A DNA stretch of 64,000 nucleotides, from positions 186,001 through 250,000 of the forward strand of contig NZ_NPDR01000005.1 in NCBI RefSeq assembly GCF_002811765.1, read 5' to 3'. The notes under the pieces are model-generated. The model did no database searches, was not told the origin of the DNA, and saw nothing but the letters and a program-made list of their open reading frames with translations. The stretch is from Leptospira saintgironsiae (GTDB lineage: Bacteria; Spirochaetota; Leptospiria; Leptospirales; Leptospiraceae). Shown one piece after another: positions 16,515 to 26,162 of the stretch; positions within the stretch are counted from its first letter, which is position 1, and every line of letters starts with the position of its first letter. Made by a program: the position numbers and the translations under genes.

Positions 16515-18692
16515 TTAACCTTCTACACTCTTGATCAGAAGTTCTAGGATTTCTGCGCCTGCTTTGGAGATCTTTGTTCCAGGCCCGAAGATCCCATTCA
16601 CTCCAGACTTATACAAGAAATCATAATCTTGCTGAGGGATTACTCCACCTGCAATCACTAGGATATCTTCTCTTCCTAGTTTTTTGAGTTCTTGGATTAC
16701 CTGAGGAACTAAAGTTTTGTGACCTGCAGCAAGACTCGAAACTCCAAGCACATGCACGTCGTTTTCGATGGCTTGTTTTGCTGCTTCTCCAGGTGTTTGG
16801 AATAGAGGTCCTATATCAACGTCGAATCCCATATCTGCAAAGCTTGTGGAAATTACTTTTGCACCTCTATCATGTCCGTCCTGTCCCATCTTAGCGACCA
16901 TGATCCTAGGCTGTCTTCCTTCTAACTTTGCGAATTTTGCGGAGAGTTCTTTTGCCTTTTTGAAATCCGGATCGTCCATGATTTCCTCCGAGTACACTCC
17001 TTTGATCATATGAGTGACGGATTTATATCTGCCGAATATTTTCTCCATGGCGAAAGAGATCTCGCCAAGAGTTGCTCTTTTTCTAGCCGCATCTACAGCA
17101 AGTGCAAGCAGGTTTCCATTTCCCGTTTTAGCACATTCAGTGATTGCTTCTAATGCAGCCGTAACTGCAGCATTGTCTCGATTTTTCTTAAGTTCGTTTA
17201 ATTTACGGATCTGAGATTCTCTCACCGCAGTGTTATCAATATCCAGAATATCCAAAGGATTTTCTTTGGAAGGGCGATAACGATTGATACCTACGATTAC
17301 ATCTCTGCCGGAGTCGATCCTTGCCTGTTTACGGGCAGCAGCTTCTTCTATCCTCATTTTAGGAATTCCGGTTTCGATTGCTTTTGCAATACCACCCAGT
17401 TTTTCCACTTCTTGGATAAGTTCCCACGCTCTTTCAGCAAGTTGAGAAGTTAAAGATTCAATATAGAAAGAACCACCCCAAGGATCCACAACTCTATGGA
17501 TATTTGTTTCTTCTTGTAAGTAGATCTGAGTGTTTCTTGCAATCCTTGCGGAGAAGTCAGTAGGTAATGCAATTGCTTCGTCGAGTGCATTTGTATGCAA
17601 AGATTGAGTATGACCAAGGGCTGCAGCAAGAGCTTCTATACAAGTTCTTCCCACGTTATTAAAAGGATCCTGTTCAGTTAAACTCCATCCAGAAGTTTGG
17701 CAATGAGTTCTAAGAGCTAAGGATTTGTTACTCTTAGGGTTAAACGTTTTTACAAGTTTTGCCCAAAGAAGTCTTCCTGCCCTCATCTTGGCGATTTCCA
17801 TAAAATGGTTCATACCAATTGCCCAGAAGAAGGAAAGACGAGGTGCAAAACTATCTACATCCATTCCTGCCTTAATACCAGTGCGTAGGTATTCCAACCC
17901 ATCCGCCAAAGTATAAGCAAGTTCTATATCCGCAGTAGCTCCTGCTTCCTGCATATGATAACCGGAGATGGAGATTGAATTGAACTTAGGCATGAAGTCA
18001 GTGGTATATTTGAAAATATCAGCGATAATTTTCATAGAAGGTTCAGGAGGATAAATGTAAGTGTTCCGTACCATGAACTCTTTTAGGATATCATTCTGGA
18101 TGGTACCTGAAAGTTGTTCCGGTTTTACTCCCTGTTCTTCTGCAGCTACAATGTAAAAAGCGAGTGTAGGAATTACAGCTCCATTCATTGTCATGGAAAC
18201 TGACATCTGATCTAACGGGATCTGGTCGAAAAGAATTTTCATATCCAGAACCGAATCGATTGCAACTCCAGCTTTTCCTACGTCTCCTAAAACTCTTTCG
18301 TGATCTGAATCGTATCCTCTGTGAGTCGCTAAGTCGAATGCAACAGAAAGACCTTTTTGTCCTGCTGCTAAGTTTCTACGATAGAATGCATTTGATTCCT
18401 CGGCAGTAGAGAAGCCTGCGTACTGACGGATTGTCCAAGGTTGTTGGACATACATTGTAGAGTAGGGTCCTCTTAAAAAAGGAGGAATCCCTGCGGCATA
18501 GTCCAGATGTTCCAAAGATTCCACATCTTTAGGGACGTATACAGGTTTGACTGGGACTTTTTCGGGCGTATTCCAAATCGTTTCTTCTAATTTAGAAAGT
18601 CCTAATTCATCCAAAGCCTCTTTGGACCAGGATTCGAATTTAGTATCTCCAGTTACTGGAGTTCTGTTAGGGGAGAATGTAGGTCTTTTCAT
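16515..18692 (-). CDS. scpA: Methylmalonyl-CoA mutase, large (catalytic) subunit
   Basis: 725 residues. The TIM-barrel domain holds the substrate blocks ([55 protein letters not shown]) and the C-terminal B12-binding domain has the His ligand motif DGHDRG at 605-610, with a following GG (AGG) for the nucleotide tail. It isomerises methylmalonyl-CoA and succinyl-CoA, completing propionate and odd-chain/branched fatty acid catabolism; leptospires live on fatty acids. The ATG overlaps the small-subunit stop by 4 bp. Confidence 0.96.
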   Translation of the reverse strand: MKRPTFSPNRTPVTGDTKFESWSKEALDELGLSKLEETIWNTPEKVPVKPVYVPKDVESLEHLDYAAGIPPFLRGPYSTMYVQQPWTIRQYAGFSTAEESNAFYRRNLAAGQKGLSVAFDLATHRGYDSDHERVLGDVGKAGVAIDSVLDMKILFDQIPLDQMSVSMTMNGAVIPTLAFYIVAAEEQGVKPEQLSGTIQNDILKEFMVRNTYIYPPEPSMKIIADIFKYTTDFMPKFNSISISGYHMQEAGATADIELAYTLADGLEYLRTGIKAGMDVDSFAPRLSFFWAIGMNHFMEIAKMRAGRLLWAKLVKTFNPKSNKSLALRTHCQTSGWSLTEQDPFNNVGRTCIEALAAALGHTQSLHTNALDEAIALPTDFSARIARNTQIYLQEETNIHRVVDPWGGSFYIESLTSQLAERAWELIQEVEKLGGIAKAIETGIPKMRIEEAAARKQARIDSGRDVIVGINRYRPSKENPLDILDIDNTAVRESQIRKLNELKKNRDNAAVTAALEAITECAKTGNGNLLALAVDAARKRATLGEISFAMEKIFGRYKSVTHMIKGVYSEEIMDDPDFKKAKELSAKFAKLEGRQPRIMVAKMGQDGHDRGAKVISTSFADMGFDVDIGPLFQTPGEAAKQAIENDVHVLGVSSLAAGHKTLVPQVIQELKKLGREDILVIAGGVIPQQDYDFLYKSGVNGIFGPGTKISKAGAEILELLIKSVEG

Positions 18693-20566
18693 TGGATTCC
18701 CAGCCTTTTTTGAAGATCGGAAAGTGTTTCTAATAGATTGGATCGAACGTGGATGAATCCGTTTACACCTGCAGATTCCAATTCGGAAAGAATGTCTTTT
18801 GGATATCCAGCCGCATAAACAAGAGGTTTAGATTTTAACTTAGGAAGAATATCCTTCACATAAGAAGCTACTTCTTCGTCGGAACTGCAGAAGACTATCA
18901 TCTGAGGATTTTCTTTTTGGATCCCAACAATTGCTTCTTCAGAAGTTTCATAACTTCCCGGATCGATCACATTAAATCCTGCACATCCTAAAAAGTTCAG
19001 AGAGAAGATGGCTCTTGCCTTCTTCATTTTTAGATCACCCAAAGGCAGAAGAAGTACTTTTACGGAAGTTTTATTTTTGGTTTCGTAGTTTTCCGTTTTC
19101 ATACGGATCTCTTCGATTGCATCTCCTGCAAAAAACTCAGGAAGAGCTGAAACTTTGAGTTCATTAGAAGCAGAAGAGATCTCTGGAGATTTAATATTTT
19201 TATTTAGGTCTTTGTTTTGGATCTTATCTTTAGAATTCGGATATTGGTTTGTTCCAAGGAAGATCTCTTTACGAGTAGAGTAATTTTCTTCCTTCTTCTT
19301 TCTGGATTCCAAAATAGAAGATTGGATCTTACCGGATTTTAGGCATTCTAAGAATCCGCCATCCTTCTCCACTTCAGTAAACAATTTCCAAGCCTGTTCA
19401 GTGATCTGATCGGTAATCGTTTCTATATAATAAGAACCGGAAGAAGGATCAGCGACCTTATCCAAATAAGATTCATGTTTTAGAAGTAATTGAACGTTTC
19501 TTGCAATCCGAAGAGAGAAAGAATCTGCAGGTTGTAATAAATGATCGAATGGAAGAACATTGATGATCTCAGCACCGCCAATCGCAGCAGAGATTGCTTC
19601 AGTGGTTCCTCTCAAAATATTATTATGAAGATCATAGATCCCGTAATTATATCTCGCAGTTTCCGCCTCTATAAAAGGAAGAGAAGCTTCTCCTTTATCA
19701 GAAGAATAAGAAGAAAAAATTTCTGCCCAAAGAGTTCTAGCTGCTCTGAACTTTGCGATCTCTAAGAAATAATCGGGACCAATTGTAAATTGGAAAATTG
19801 TCTGAGAGTTAACTACCTCAGGAGAAACTCCTAATTCTCCCAAACGATAAAGATATTCCGAACCAAGTGCGAGAGTGTATGCAAGTTCCTGAACAATTGT
19901 AGAACCGCTGTCTCTAAATGTAGAAGAATGAACTGTGAGTGCTCTGAAATTTTTCCATTTACCTGCAAGTTCAGTTAAGATCGGTTTTAAAGTTTCAGGA
20001 CCATGTCCGCCTGAATGGCCTTGCCTTGCGAGAATTCTGTAAGGATCATAACCGAGTCCCCCCACAAGAGTTTTGTTTTTAGGAAGCCAGGAATAAAGTT
20101 CAGGAGATTTTTCTTCTGCAACAAAATGAAGAGTGATCTCATTAAGAGGAAGGTCTTCTAACAAGAATGCCAGATCCTTTTCGTTTTTGATCTGTATTCC
20201 TTTTCTGCCAGAACCAACGTCCGCAAGCACGAGCCCCAGAGCAGAAACTCCATTGCCGATTGCTTCTACTGCTAATTCTTTTGCAGTTTTTAGATCCGGA
20301 GTATCGATATCTTGTCTGATACTCCAATCATTTGTAAGTTTACGGGTGGATCTAAGGTAAGGAAATTTTCCTGGAAGATTTGAGAGGAGCCATTCCTTTC
20401 CTTTTAGATTTTCTTTTCTATAAAACGGCTGGATCTTAAATCCTTCTTGGGTTTCCCAAACCAGTTTTTTTTCGAAGTCCGCACCTTTCAGATCCTTCTG
20501 GATTAGGTTTGTCCATTCTTCGGTAGAAACCGGTGGAAATTCGGAGAAAAGTTTTTCTGATGCCAT
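18689..20566 (-). CDS. mutA: Methylmalonyl-CoA mutase, small subunit
   Basis: 625 residues, homologous to the mutase barrel ([39 protein letters not shown]) and ending in a cobalamin-domain-like fold that lacks the DxHxxG motif ([18 protein letters not shown] instead), as expected for the non-catalytic beta subunit. It pairs with the large subunit encoded immediately downstream with a 4-bp overlap. A Lys/Asn/Ile-rich, apparently low-complexity linker (about 435-480, [19 protein letters not shown]) separates the two domains. Confidence 0.93.
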   Translation of the reverse strand: MASEKLFSEFPPVSTEEWTNLIQKDLKGADFEKKLVWETQEGFKIQPFYRKENLKGKEWLLSNLPGKFPYLRSTRKLTNDWSIRQDIDTPDLKTAKELAVEAIGNGVSALGLVLADVGSGRKGIQIKNEKDLAFLLEDLPLNEITLHFVAEEKSPELYSWLPKNKTLVGGLGYDPYRILARQGHSGGHGPETLKPILTELAGKWKNFRALTVHSSTFRDSGSTIVQELAYTLALGSEYLYRLGELGVSPEVVNSQTIFQFTIGPDYFLEIAKFRAARTLWAEIFSSYSSDKGEASLPFIEAETARYNYGIYDLHNNILRGTTEAISAAIGGAEIINVLPFDHLLQPADSFSLRIARNVQLLLKHESYLDKVADPSSGSYYIETITDQITEQAWKLFTEVEKDGGFLECLKSGKIQSSILESRKKKEENYSTRKEIFLGTNQYPNSKDKIQNKDLNKNIKSPEISSASNELKVSALPEFFAGDAIEEIRMKTENYETKNKTSVKVLLLPLGDLKMKKARAIFSLNFLGCAGFNVIDPGSYETSEEAIVGIQKENPQMIVFCSSDEEVASYVKDILPKLKSKPLVYAAGYPKDILSELESAGVNGFIHVRSNLLETLSDLQKRLGIQ

Positions 20567-20577
20567 TCGATTTGCCG

Positions 20578-21567
20578 TCAGGCTCCTTTTTTCGTTTTAA
20601 GATAATGAGGAATAGAAGCGAGTACTGAAAGTGTTAGAGTTCCTACAATCACCACCAAGGAGATCTCGATGGATACATGGATCACTTGTCCGAAAACGTA
20701 TCCGGAAAATGCAGGAAGAAGAAGTTTTACTCCCACAAATGCGAGAAGAAGAGCGACTCCTTTTTTCAGATGTACAAACAGTTCCATCACTCCTCCTAAA
20801 AGGAAGAATAAGGACCTGAGTCCTAGGATCGCAAATACGTTAGAAGTATAGATGATAAAACTATCTTGTGTAATGGAGAAAATTGCAGGAATAGAATCTA
20901 TTGCGAAAAGAATATCGCTGAATTCAACAACGATCAAAATCAAGAATGTAGAAGTAAAAAGGGTTTTTCCATGTTCTTTTACTAAAAACTTTTCCGGATG
21001 GAATGTTTTGCTCATTGGAAGAACTTTACGAGCGTACTTCAGAAGTTTCATTTCTTCTGGATCGAAATCTTCTTCTTCATCATGGAAGAACATCTTCCAA
21101 GCGGAGTAGAGTAGTAAGAATCCGAAGATATAAAGTATCCATTCAAATCTGGAAACTAATTCTGCTCCCGAGAAAATCATTGCTGCTCTGAAAATCAATG
21201 CACCTATGATCCCCCATTTTAAGATCATGGGTTGGTACTGGGATTGTATCCTGAACTTCGCAAAGATCATGATAAATACGAAAAGATTATCCACAGAAAG
21301 TGAATATTCCAGAAGGTATCCTGCTAAAAATTCCAGGGTCTTTTGTTTTGCGAGTCCTGGGTTAGTCGGGTCTTCATGAAAGATATAAACTAAAAGAGAA
21401 AAACTAACTGCAAGAGTTACCCAGAACAAAGTCCAGTATCCCGACTCTCTGAGAGAGAGTTTATGGGCTCTTTTATTCATTACGAATAGGTCCAAATAAA
21501 TCAAAAGGCCTACTACAACGGAAAAAATAAGAAAAAGTGTAGAATCTTTTTGGCTAAACGAGATCAT
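20578..21567 (-). CDS. TerC-family integral membrane protein
   Basis: 329 residues with about nine membrane helices and the TerC signature: a conserved acidic helix FLAGYLLEYSLSVDNLFVFIMIFAKF and ILIVVEFSDILFAIDSIPAIF, both carrying the buried Glu/Asp used in this family. TerC/Alx proteins are thought to export or handle divalent metals such as manganese during protein secretion or stress; members may be controlled by Mn. The start is preceded by a GGAAG Shine-Dalgarno and a hairpin (21576-21615). It ends 11 bp before the mutA start and may be transcribed ahead of the mutase genes. Confidence 0.9.
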   Translation of the reverse strand: MISFSQKDSTLFLIFSVVVGLLIYLDLFVMNKRAHKLSLRESGYWTLFWVTLAVSFSLLVYIFHEDPTNPGLAKQKTLEFLAGYLLEYSLSVDNLFVFIMIFAKFRIQSQYQPMILKWGIIGALIFRAAMIFSGAELVSRFEWILYIFGFLLLYSAWKMFFHDEEEDFDPEEMKLLKYARKVLPMSKTFHPEKFLVKEHGKTLFTSTFLILIVVEFSDILFAIDSIPAIFSITQDSFIIYTSNVFAILGLRSLFFLLGGVMELFVHLKKGVALLLAFVGVKLLLPAFSGYVFGQVIHVSIEISLVVIVGTLTLSVLASIPHYLKTKKGA

Positions 21568-21575
21568 CGCAGCTT

Positions 21576-21615
21576 CCGAGGCCCTATTTGGGCCTTTGAA
21601 AGACAGGTTCCTCGG
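21576..21615. promoter_or_regulatory. Hairpin in the terC leader
   Basis: CCGAGG (21576-21581) pairs with CCTCGG (21610-21615); an alternative inner stem AGGCCC (21579-21584) with GGGCCT (21590-21595) shares bases with the outer one. On the minus strand it ends about 9 nt before the terC start codon and abuts its ribosome-binding site. Two mutually exclusive pairings suggest possible translation control, but no recognised riboswitch family matches. Confidence 0.35.
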
Positions 21616-21670
21616 TTTGATCTGGAAGACAATCCCAAATCACCGGGTGTTTTGAGATTAGGAGCTCTTA

Positions 21671-22300
21671 ATGATTTATATTATATTCCCGATTTTGGCC
21701 CTTGTTCATTTGGGAGTTCTATTTTTAGGTTCGGACATATTTTTAGTTCGTTTGATTTCCAAAATTATTCCCATTCTATATTTAATTGCGTTAAGTGTGG
21801 GAGAAGGAAGATGGAAAACTCGCGCTGGAATTTGGCTCGGGATTGGTCTTGTATTTTCACTCGGAGGAGATACTATCCTAGCTTTTCCGGATAAATATTT
21901 TGTTTTCGGTTTGGGCAGTTTCTTAATCGCTCAGGTAGGATATTCCGTTAGCTTTTCTTGGGGAAATCCAGTACATTTCTTAAGATTAATCCCTTATGTG
22001 ATTTTCGGTGCTTCCTATTTTTATTGGCTTCTTCCTGGGATTGCTCCTGCGTTAACCATTCCAGTCGCGGTTTATGTTTCTGCAATTTGTGTGATGGGTT
22101 GGAGATCCGCAGCGAGAGAAGTTTCTTCCAGAGACAGATGGCTTGGTATTTTAGGAGCGATCAGTTTTATAATTTCTGATTCAATCATCGCACTCGGACA
22201 ATTCACTCCGAACAAACTTCCATTCCACGGAGTTTGGGTGATGTCTACTTACTATATAGCTCAATTTTTAATCTATCTTTCTCAAGAAGAAGAGGAATAA
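21671..22300 (+). CDS. YhhN-family membrane protein (lysoplasmalogenase-like)
   Basis: 209 residues, about eight membrane helices. The diagnostic segment GIWLGIGLVFSLGGDTILAF with a buried Asp, then FGLGSFLIAQVGYSVSF, and IISDSIIALGQF matches the YhhN/TMEM86 family, members of which cleave vinyl-ether lysophospholipids (lysoplasmalogenase). The ATG has AGGAG 8 nt upstream. It runs divergently from terC. Enzymatic activity in this organism is not certain because leptospiral ether lipids are not established. Confidence 0.8.
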   Translation: MIYIIFPILALVHLGVLFLGSDIFLVRLISKIIPILYLIALSVGEGRWKTRAGIWLGIGLVFSLGGDTILAFPDKYFVFGLGSFLIAQVGYSVSFSWGNPVHFLRLIPYVIFGASYFYWLLPGIAPALTIPVAVYVSAICVMGWRSAAREVSSRDRWLGILGAISFIISDSIIALGQFTPNKLPFHGVWVMSTYYIAQFLIYLSQEEEE

Positions 22301-22366
22301 AATAGAAAAAATATTATTGAACCGAGTTGAAAATCCCCTAGAATTGTCGCGACCGGAGTATGCAGA

Positions 22367-23104
22367 ATGAGTATTAAACCTTTAAAAGAAACTACATTTT
22401 TGGAAGCTGTTGCAGCTGCGATCCAGCATGAGAAGGACTACTTCGAATTTTACATGGATACGTACGAAAAACTCCCTCCGGGAAGAACTAGGGAATTATT
22501 CGAAAAACTAGCAGAGGAAGTGGATGAACATATCAAATTCATCACTGAAATTTATAAAGTAGCTGAAGGAGCGGAACTTCCGAACCTTAAACAATTGGCC
22601 GCAATTCACAAATTCCATCAAAGCACTCTTCAAAAGATCATGAATAAGGTGGAACGTACGATTACCGGTTCAGGATCCAAAGATGCGCACGAAGCTCTAG
22701 AACTTGCGATCAGAGAAGCTGAGAATTCCGTAGCGTTCTATGAGAAACTCACTACTAAATTCGAAGATTCGAATATTAAACTATTGTTTTCTAAACTAAT
22801 GGATTATAGCCAAAATTACCAATCTCTGTTAGAGGCTGAGTTGAATACTTTCGACCAGACTCGTTCTGCAGGAGGATCATACTTCTGGGACGAACAAGCA
22901 GAAGAAGTAGCAAAGGCAGTAGGAAATTCCAAGCCTAACAATAAGTCTACAAAAGGTCTGAAACCTTCTAAGCCTGTCAAAAAAGCTGCGGCTAAAAAAG
23001 TAGCGAAGAAGGCTGCACCTAAAAAAGCAAAAGCGGTCGCTAAGAAAAAACCTGCCGCCAAAAAAGCAGCTCCTAAGAAAAAGGCTGCTAAAAAGAAAAA
23101 GTAA
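22367..23104 (+). CDS. Ferritin-like four-helix protein with histone H1-like Lys/Ala tail
   Basis: 245 residues. Residues about 10-165 form four long helices of ferritin/rubrerythrin type: EAVAAAIQHEKDYFEFYMD, ELFEKLAEEVDEHIKFITEIY, ALELAIREAENSVAFYEKL and LFSKLMDYSQNYQSLLEAEL. The E-x2-H of helix 2 (EEVDEH) is present, while the fourth helix lacks the EExH pair, so a complete diiron site is doubtful. From 197 to the end (49 residues, 23 Lys) it turns into an AAKK/APKK repeat resembling histone H1 and other bacterial nucleoid proteins. Likely a DNA- or RNA-binding nucleoid protein with a ferritin-like body. GGAG lies 8 nt before the ATG; a strong terminator follows. Confidence 0.85.
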   Translation: MSIKPLKETTFLEAVAAAIQHEKDYFEFYMDTYEKLPPGRTRELFEKLAEEVDEHIKFITEIYKVAEGAELPNLKQLAAIHKFHQSTLQKIMNKVERTITGSGSKDAHEALELAIREAENSVAFYEKLTTKFEDSNIKLLFSKLMDYSQNYQSLLEAELNTFDQTRSAGGSYFWDEQAEEVAKAVGNSKPNNKSTKGLKPSKPVKKAAAKKVAKKAAPKKAKAVAKKKPAAKKAAPKKKAAKKKK

Positions 23105-23111
23105 GAACTAG

Positions 23112-23141
23112 AAAACCGGGAAACATTCGATTCCCGGTTTT
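23112..23141 (+). terminator. Intrinsic terminator after the ferritin-like/histone-tail gene
   Basis: Arms AAAACCGGGAA (23112-23122) and TTCCCGGTTTT (23131-23141) pair over 11 bp with an 8-nt loop; the 3' arm ends in four T. It lies 8 bp past the stop codon at 23104. Confidence 0.75.
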
Positions 23142-23232
23142 GACTTTGCGGGTTTGAGAGTTTAAACCTTTTGGAAGAAGGTCTTAAAAAAGAAGTTTTC
23201 CCTCCTAAGGACAGATCCAATCTGGCCTCGAG

Positions 23233-24378
23233 ATGAAAACGAATCCTAGTCCGGATTGGACCAAACTACAACATTTGTACCCGGTAAACCGGGAAATGAT
23301 CTGGTTAAACAATTGTGGGACCACTCCTGCAAATACGGACACCTTACATGCAGTCAATGAATACTTGCAAGGTTACGCTGCAAGAGGCGGTAGCACAGAA
23401 GTGCGTAAATACCCGACTGTTAAAAAAGTAATCCGCACCATTCTCGCAGAACTATTAGGTGTAGAAGCTGAAGAACTTTCTTTAATCCATCATACAAACG
23501 AAGGAATTGGATTTATTTCCCTTGGTCTTAAGCTCAAAAGCGGCGATCGTATCCTTCTTTTAGAAAACGAATATCCTTCTAATATTTATCCTTGGGAACA
23601 TTGGAAAGAAAAAGGAGTCTCTATTTCCTTTGTGCCAATGGCAGAAACTCCTGACGGATTTTTAGAAAACTTAAAATCTTCTATCACTCCTGATGTAAAA
23701 GTAGTGAGCCTCTCTGCGGTACATTGGTGTACAGGAATGCCTTTCCCATTAGAAGAAATCGGAAGTTTTCTGGCCGAAAAAGGAATTGAGTTCGTTCTGG
23801 ATGGTGCCCAAGGAGTGGGACTTCTTCCTGTAAGACCTAGAGAAATGGGAATTTCTTATATGGCCTTCCCAGCCTGGAAATGGTTACTCGGGCCTTTAGG
23901 ACTCGGAGTTTTATACATTGCTAAAGAGAAGTTAGAAGGTCTAAATTTCCCGTTCAAGGGTACTGGCTCCGTAGTAAACGACGAGGTTTATTTGCCTTAT
24001 AGAGAAGAGTTAAAAGGCACGGATCGATACGAAATTTCTACGGTGAATTTTATAGATTGGGTATATTTCCAATCTACATTAGAAATGCTTCATAAAGTAG
24101 GTTTCCATAATTCAATGGAAAGGATTTATGAACTCGCGGACTATCTTTCTGACAAACTCAGAGATGCTGGCTGGAAACTAGCTTCTGACCATTTTCCTGA
24201 TTTTAAAACTGGGATCGTAGTCGCAGAAAAAGACGGGCTTTCCATGGAAAACGTAGTTTCCAATCTCAAAAAGAACGGGGTAATGTGCGCACTTCGTTTA
24301 GGAAGGGTTCGTTTCTCTCCTCATATTTATCTGGCCAAAGAACAATTGGACAGAGTAGTTGATCTAGTTTCGAGATAA
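23233..24378 (+). CDS. Class V aminotransferase-family PLP enzyme
   Basis: 381 residues. Fold type I features are visible: PLP-facing Asp190 in FVLDGAQGVG, and the internal aldimine Lys216 in FPAWKWLLGPLGLGVLY, which matches the SxHKWLxxPxG block of class V enzymes. HHTNEGI near 86 is the phosphate-binding part. The family includes isopenicillin-N-epimerase-like and cysteine desulfurase-like enzymes; substrate cannot be predicted. There is no conserved active Cys loop typical of IscS. The ATG follows GGCCTCGAG. A BASS transporter gene begins 4 bp later. Confidence 0.85.
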   Translation: MKTNPSPDWTKLQHLYPVNREMIWLNNCGTTPANTDTLHAVNEYLQGYAARGGSTEVRKYPTVKKVIRTILAELLGVEAEELSLIHHTNEGIGFISLGLKLKSGDRILLLENEYPSNIYPWEHWKEKGVSISFVPMAETPDGFLENLKSSITPDVKVVSLSAVHWCTGMPFPLEEIGSFLAEKGIEFVLDGAQGVGLLPVRPREMGISYMAFPAWKWLLGPLGLGVLYIAKEKLEGLNFPFKGTGSVVNDEVYLPYREELKGTDRYEISTVNFIDWVYFQSTLEMLHKVGFHNSMERIYELADYLSDKLRDAGWKLASDHFPDFKTGIVVAEKDGLSMENVVSNLKKNGVMCALRLGRVRFSPHIYLAKEQLDRVVDLVSR

Positions 24379-24382
24379 GCAC

Positions 24383-25348
24383 TTGGCTTCTCTTTTTGAA
24401 AAGGCAGCACTCTTATTTCCACTCTGGGTCATCTGTGGTGTGACATTCAGTTGGTTTTTTCCATCTGTTCTCCACGGATTTAAAGGGCCTTGGATCACTT
24501 ATAGCTTGGGACTGACGATGCTCGGAATGGGTATCAGCCTAAGAACAGAAGATTTTACCAGAGTATTCAAAGCACCCAAGCCAATCCTAATTGGTGTGAT
24601 CGGTCAATATACGATCATGCCTTTGACCGGTTGGTTTTTGGGAAACTTCTTCCAACTTCCTGCTCCATTGGCTGTTGGGATCATAGTTGTTTCTTGCTGT
24701 CCGGGTGGAGTTGCTTCTAACGTGGTTTCCTTTTTAGCAAGAGGTGACCTGGCCTTGTCAGTTACAATGACTGCGATCTCTACAGTTTTATCTGTTCTAA
24801 TGACTCCACTTCTCACTTTATTTTTAGTGGGGAATAGTGTGGGTGCAAATGCTTCCGGTCTATTTTTTGATACTGTCCAAGTAGTGATCCTTCCTGTAAT
24901 TCTTGGAATTTTATTAAATCGTTATACTCCTAAATTCGCGGAGAAGGTAAAAATCGTTTCTCCTTTGATCGCGGTCATACTCATCACATTGATTGTTGCT
25001 TCTATCATAGGCTCCGGAAAAGAAGCAGTGATCAGTTCAGGACTTCATTTAATTTCTTCCGTATTCCTGCTCCATATCTCCGGATATTTTTTCGGATACT
25101 GGGCGGCTTACTTTGGGACCAAATCTTTTGTAGTAGCTCGCACAGTTTCCATAGAAGTAGGGATGCAAAATAGCGGATTGGGTGCTGTTCTCTCCCGGAA
25201 TAATTTTTCCGACCCTTTGGTGGCGATTCCGGCTGCAATTTCCAGTTTTGTGCATTCTTTGATTGGGAGTGTTCTGGCGGGGATATGGAGAAGGTCCATT
25301 CCGCAGGGAGAACGGGAAAAATCGCTAATTTCGGCCGATCTTCCTTGA
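24383..25348 (+). CDS. Bile acid:sodium symporter (BASS) family transporter
   Basis: 321 residues with about ten membrane helices. Family landmarks include LGMGISLRTEDF, GQYTIMPLTGWF, VSCCPGGVASNVVSFLARGDLALSVTMTA and EVGMQNSGLGAVL, which contain the Na-binding unwound segments. Substrates are likely organic anions or keto acids taken up with Na+, unknown here. It starts with TTG right after the aminotransferase stop, so the pair is probably one operon; the next in-frame Met is well inside the membrane domain. Confidence 0.88.
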   Translation: MASLFEKAALLFPLWVICGVTFSWFFPSVLHGFKGPWITYSLGLTMLGMGISLRTEDFTRVFKAPKPILIGVIGQYTIMPLTGWFLGNFFQLPAPLAVGIIVVSCCPGGVASNVVSFLARGDLALSVTMTAISTVLSVLMTPLLTLFLVGNSVGANASGLFFDTVQVVILPVILGILLNRYTPKFAEKVKIVSPLIAVILITLIVASIIGSGKEAVISSGLHLISSVFLLHISGYFFGYWAAYFGTKSFVVARTVSIEVGMQNSGLGAVLSRNNFSDPLVAIPAAISSFVHSLIGSVLAGIWRRSIPQGEREKSLISADLP

Positions 25349-25473
25349 TTTTTGGCTGTTCTTTTTTTTTATAGCATAATCAGTCCGAATAGTGTAAACT
25401 GAGCGGCCATTATTTTGGTCTAAACTCGGCAAATTCCTATTTGGGCCAATCTTAGCTAAGAGTATCATCCGTC

Positions 25474-25626
25474 ATGAGAGAGATCATTAAGCTTTCTTGC
25501 CAAGTTTGTAAGAAAAATTCTTACTTCCAAACCAAGAACAAAAAGGCAAAATCAGAGAAGTTGGTAACGAAAAAATTCTGTAAATTTTGCCGTGCCCACG
25601 TCGAACATAAGGAATCTAAGGTATAA
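25474..25626 (+). CDS. rpmG: 50S ribosomal protein L33
   Basis: 50 residues starting at ATG 25474 (MREIIKLSCQVCKKNSYF) and ending in HKESKV. It has two CxxC pairs, CQVC and CKFC, the zinc-binding (C+) form of L33, and the K-rich middle NKKAKSEKLVTKKF. The size is the normal length of the family and the gene is too short for most default gene filters. It is followed 12 bp later by a DksA-like gene, with which it is likely co-transcribed. There is no secE-nusG neighbour here, so the usual rpmG-secE-nusG order is broken or lies elsewhere. Confidence 0.95.
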   Translation: MREIIKLSCQVCKKNSYFQTKNKKAKSEKLVTKKFCKFCRAHVEHKESKV

Positions 25627-25638
25627 TTCCTAATCCAG

Positions 25639-26091
25639 ATGGTGACTAAAAAAGCTGCATACGATAAAAAGGTCCTGAGTGAAATATCGGACCTTCTTGT
25701 AGAGAGAAAAAACTCTCTTTTGGAGAAGTATGCGAAGTGGGAAGATAATAGCAAACCTTCCGGCCTAAAGGAAATGGGAGATATCGCAGATATCGCATCG
25801 GAAATCAACGAAGAGATGTTGAGTTCCGTTTTAACCGAGTCAGAGATCGAGACCATCCGAGAAATCGACGTGGCTCTCGAGAAAATCGAGGACGGTTCCT
25901 ATGGTATTTGCGAAGGGACTGGCAAAAAAATTCCTTTAGCCAGACTAAAAGCAATTCCTTGGACTCGTTATACTGTAGAATACGCTGAGGCCGTTTCCAA
26001 ACACAAGGCTTCCGGCAAAAAAGGTCCACTTTCGACTACATTAACCGGGACCTATAAAATTCCGTCTGATCCAGATTCTCTGGACGATTAA
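25639..26091 (+). CDS. DksA/TraR-family transcription factor lacking the zinc site
   Basis: 150 residues. The N-terminal coiled coil carries DIADIA (Asp48, Asp51, Ala53), matching the catalytic coiled-coil-tip DxxDxA motif of DksA that reaches into the RNA polymerase secondary channel. The C-terminal globule keeps the family frame DGSYGICEGTGKKIPLARLKAIPWTRYTVEYAE, but of the four zinc Cys only Cys91 remains (Thr94, and Thr/Tyr at the second pair). It is thus a zinc-free DksA-like regulator probably acting with ppGpp. The stem of a terminator follows at 26100. It sits in a rpmG operon, reasonable for ribosome control. Confidence 0.88.
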   Translation: MVTKKAAYDKKVLSEISDLLVERKNSLLEKYAKWEDNSKPSGLKEMGDIADIASEINEEMLSSVLTESEIETIREIDVALEKIEDGSYGICEGTGKKIPLARLKAIPWTRYTVEYAEAVSKHKASGKKGPLSTTLTGTYKIPSDPDSLDD

Positions 26092-26099
26092 TTCCCTAC

Positions 26100-26122
26100 G
26101 CAGACATTCTGCCTATTTTTTT
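26100..26122 (+). terminator. Short hairpin-T7 terminator after the DksA-like gene
   Basis: GCAGA (26100-26104) and TCTGC (26108-26112) pair around a 3-nt loop, followed by CTA and a run of seven T. Small stem, so moderate confidence. Confidence 0.5.
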
Positions 26123-26162
26123 GGATTGAAATCTACTCGTTTTCGGCGAGCATTTCCAATTC

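Noticed and set aside
21568..21670. yybP-ykoY manganese riboswitch in the terC leader
   Set aside because: The leader is short and lacks the conserved L1/L3 sequences of that family; only a simple hairpin is visible.
21550..21894. Plus-strand 114-residue frame before the YhhN gene
   Set aside because: It overlaps the YhhN gene in another frame; the YhhN start has a good RBS and family match.
22816..23220. Minus-strand 134-residue frame rich in Phe/Ala/Leu
   Set aside because: It is the complement of the Lys/Ala tail of the ferritin-like protein.
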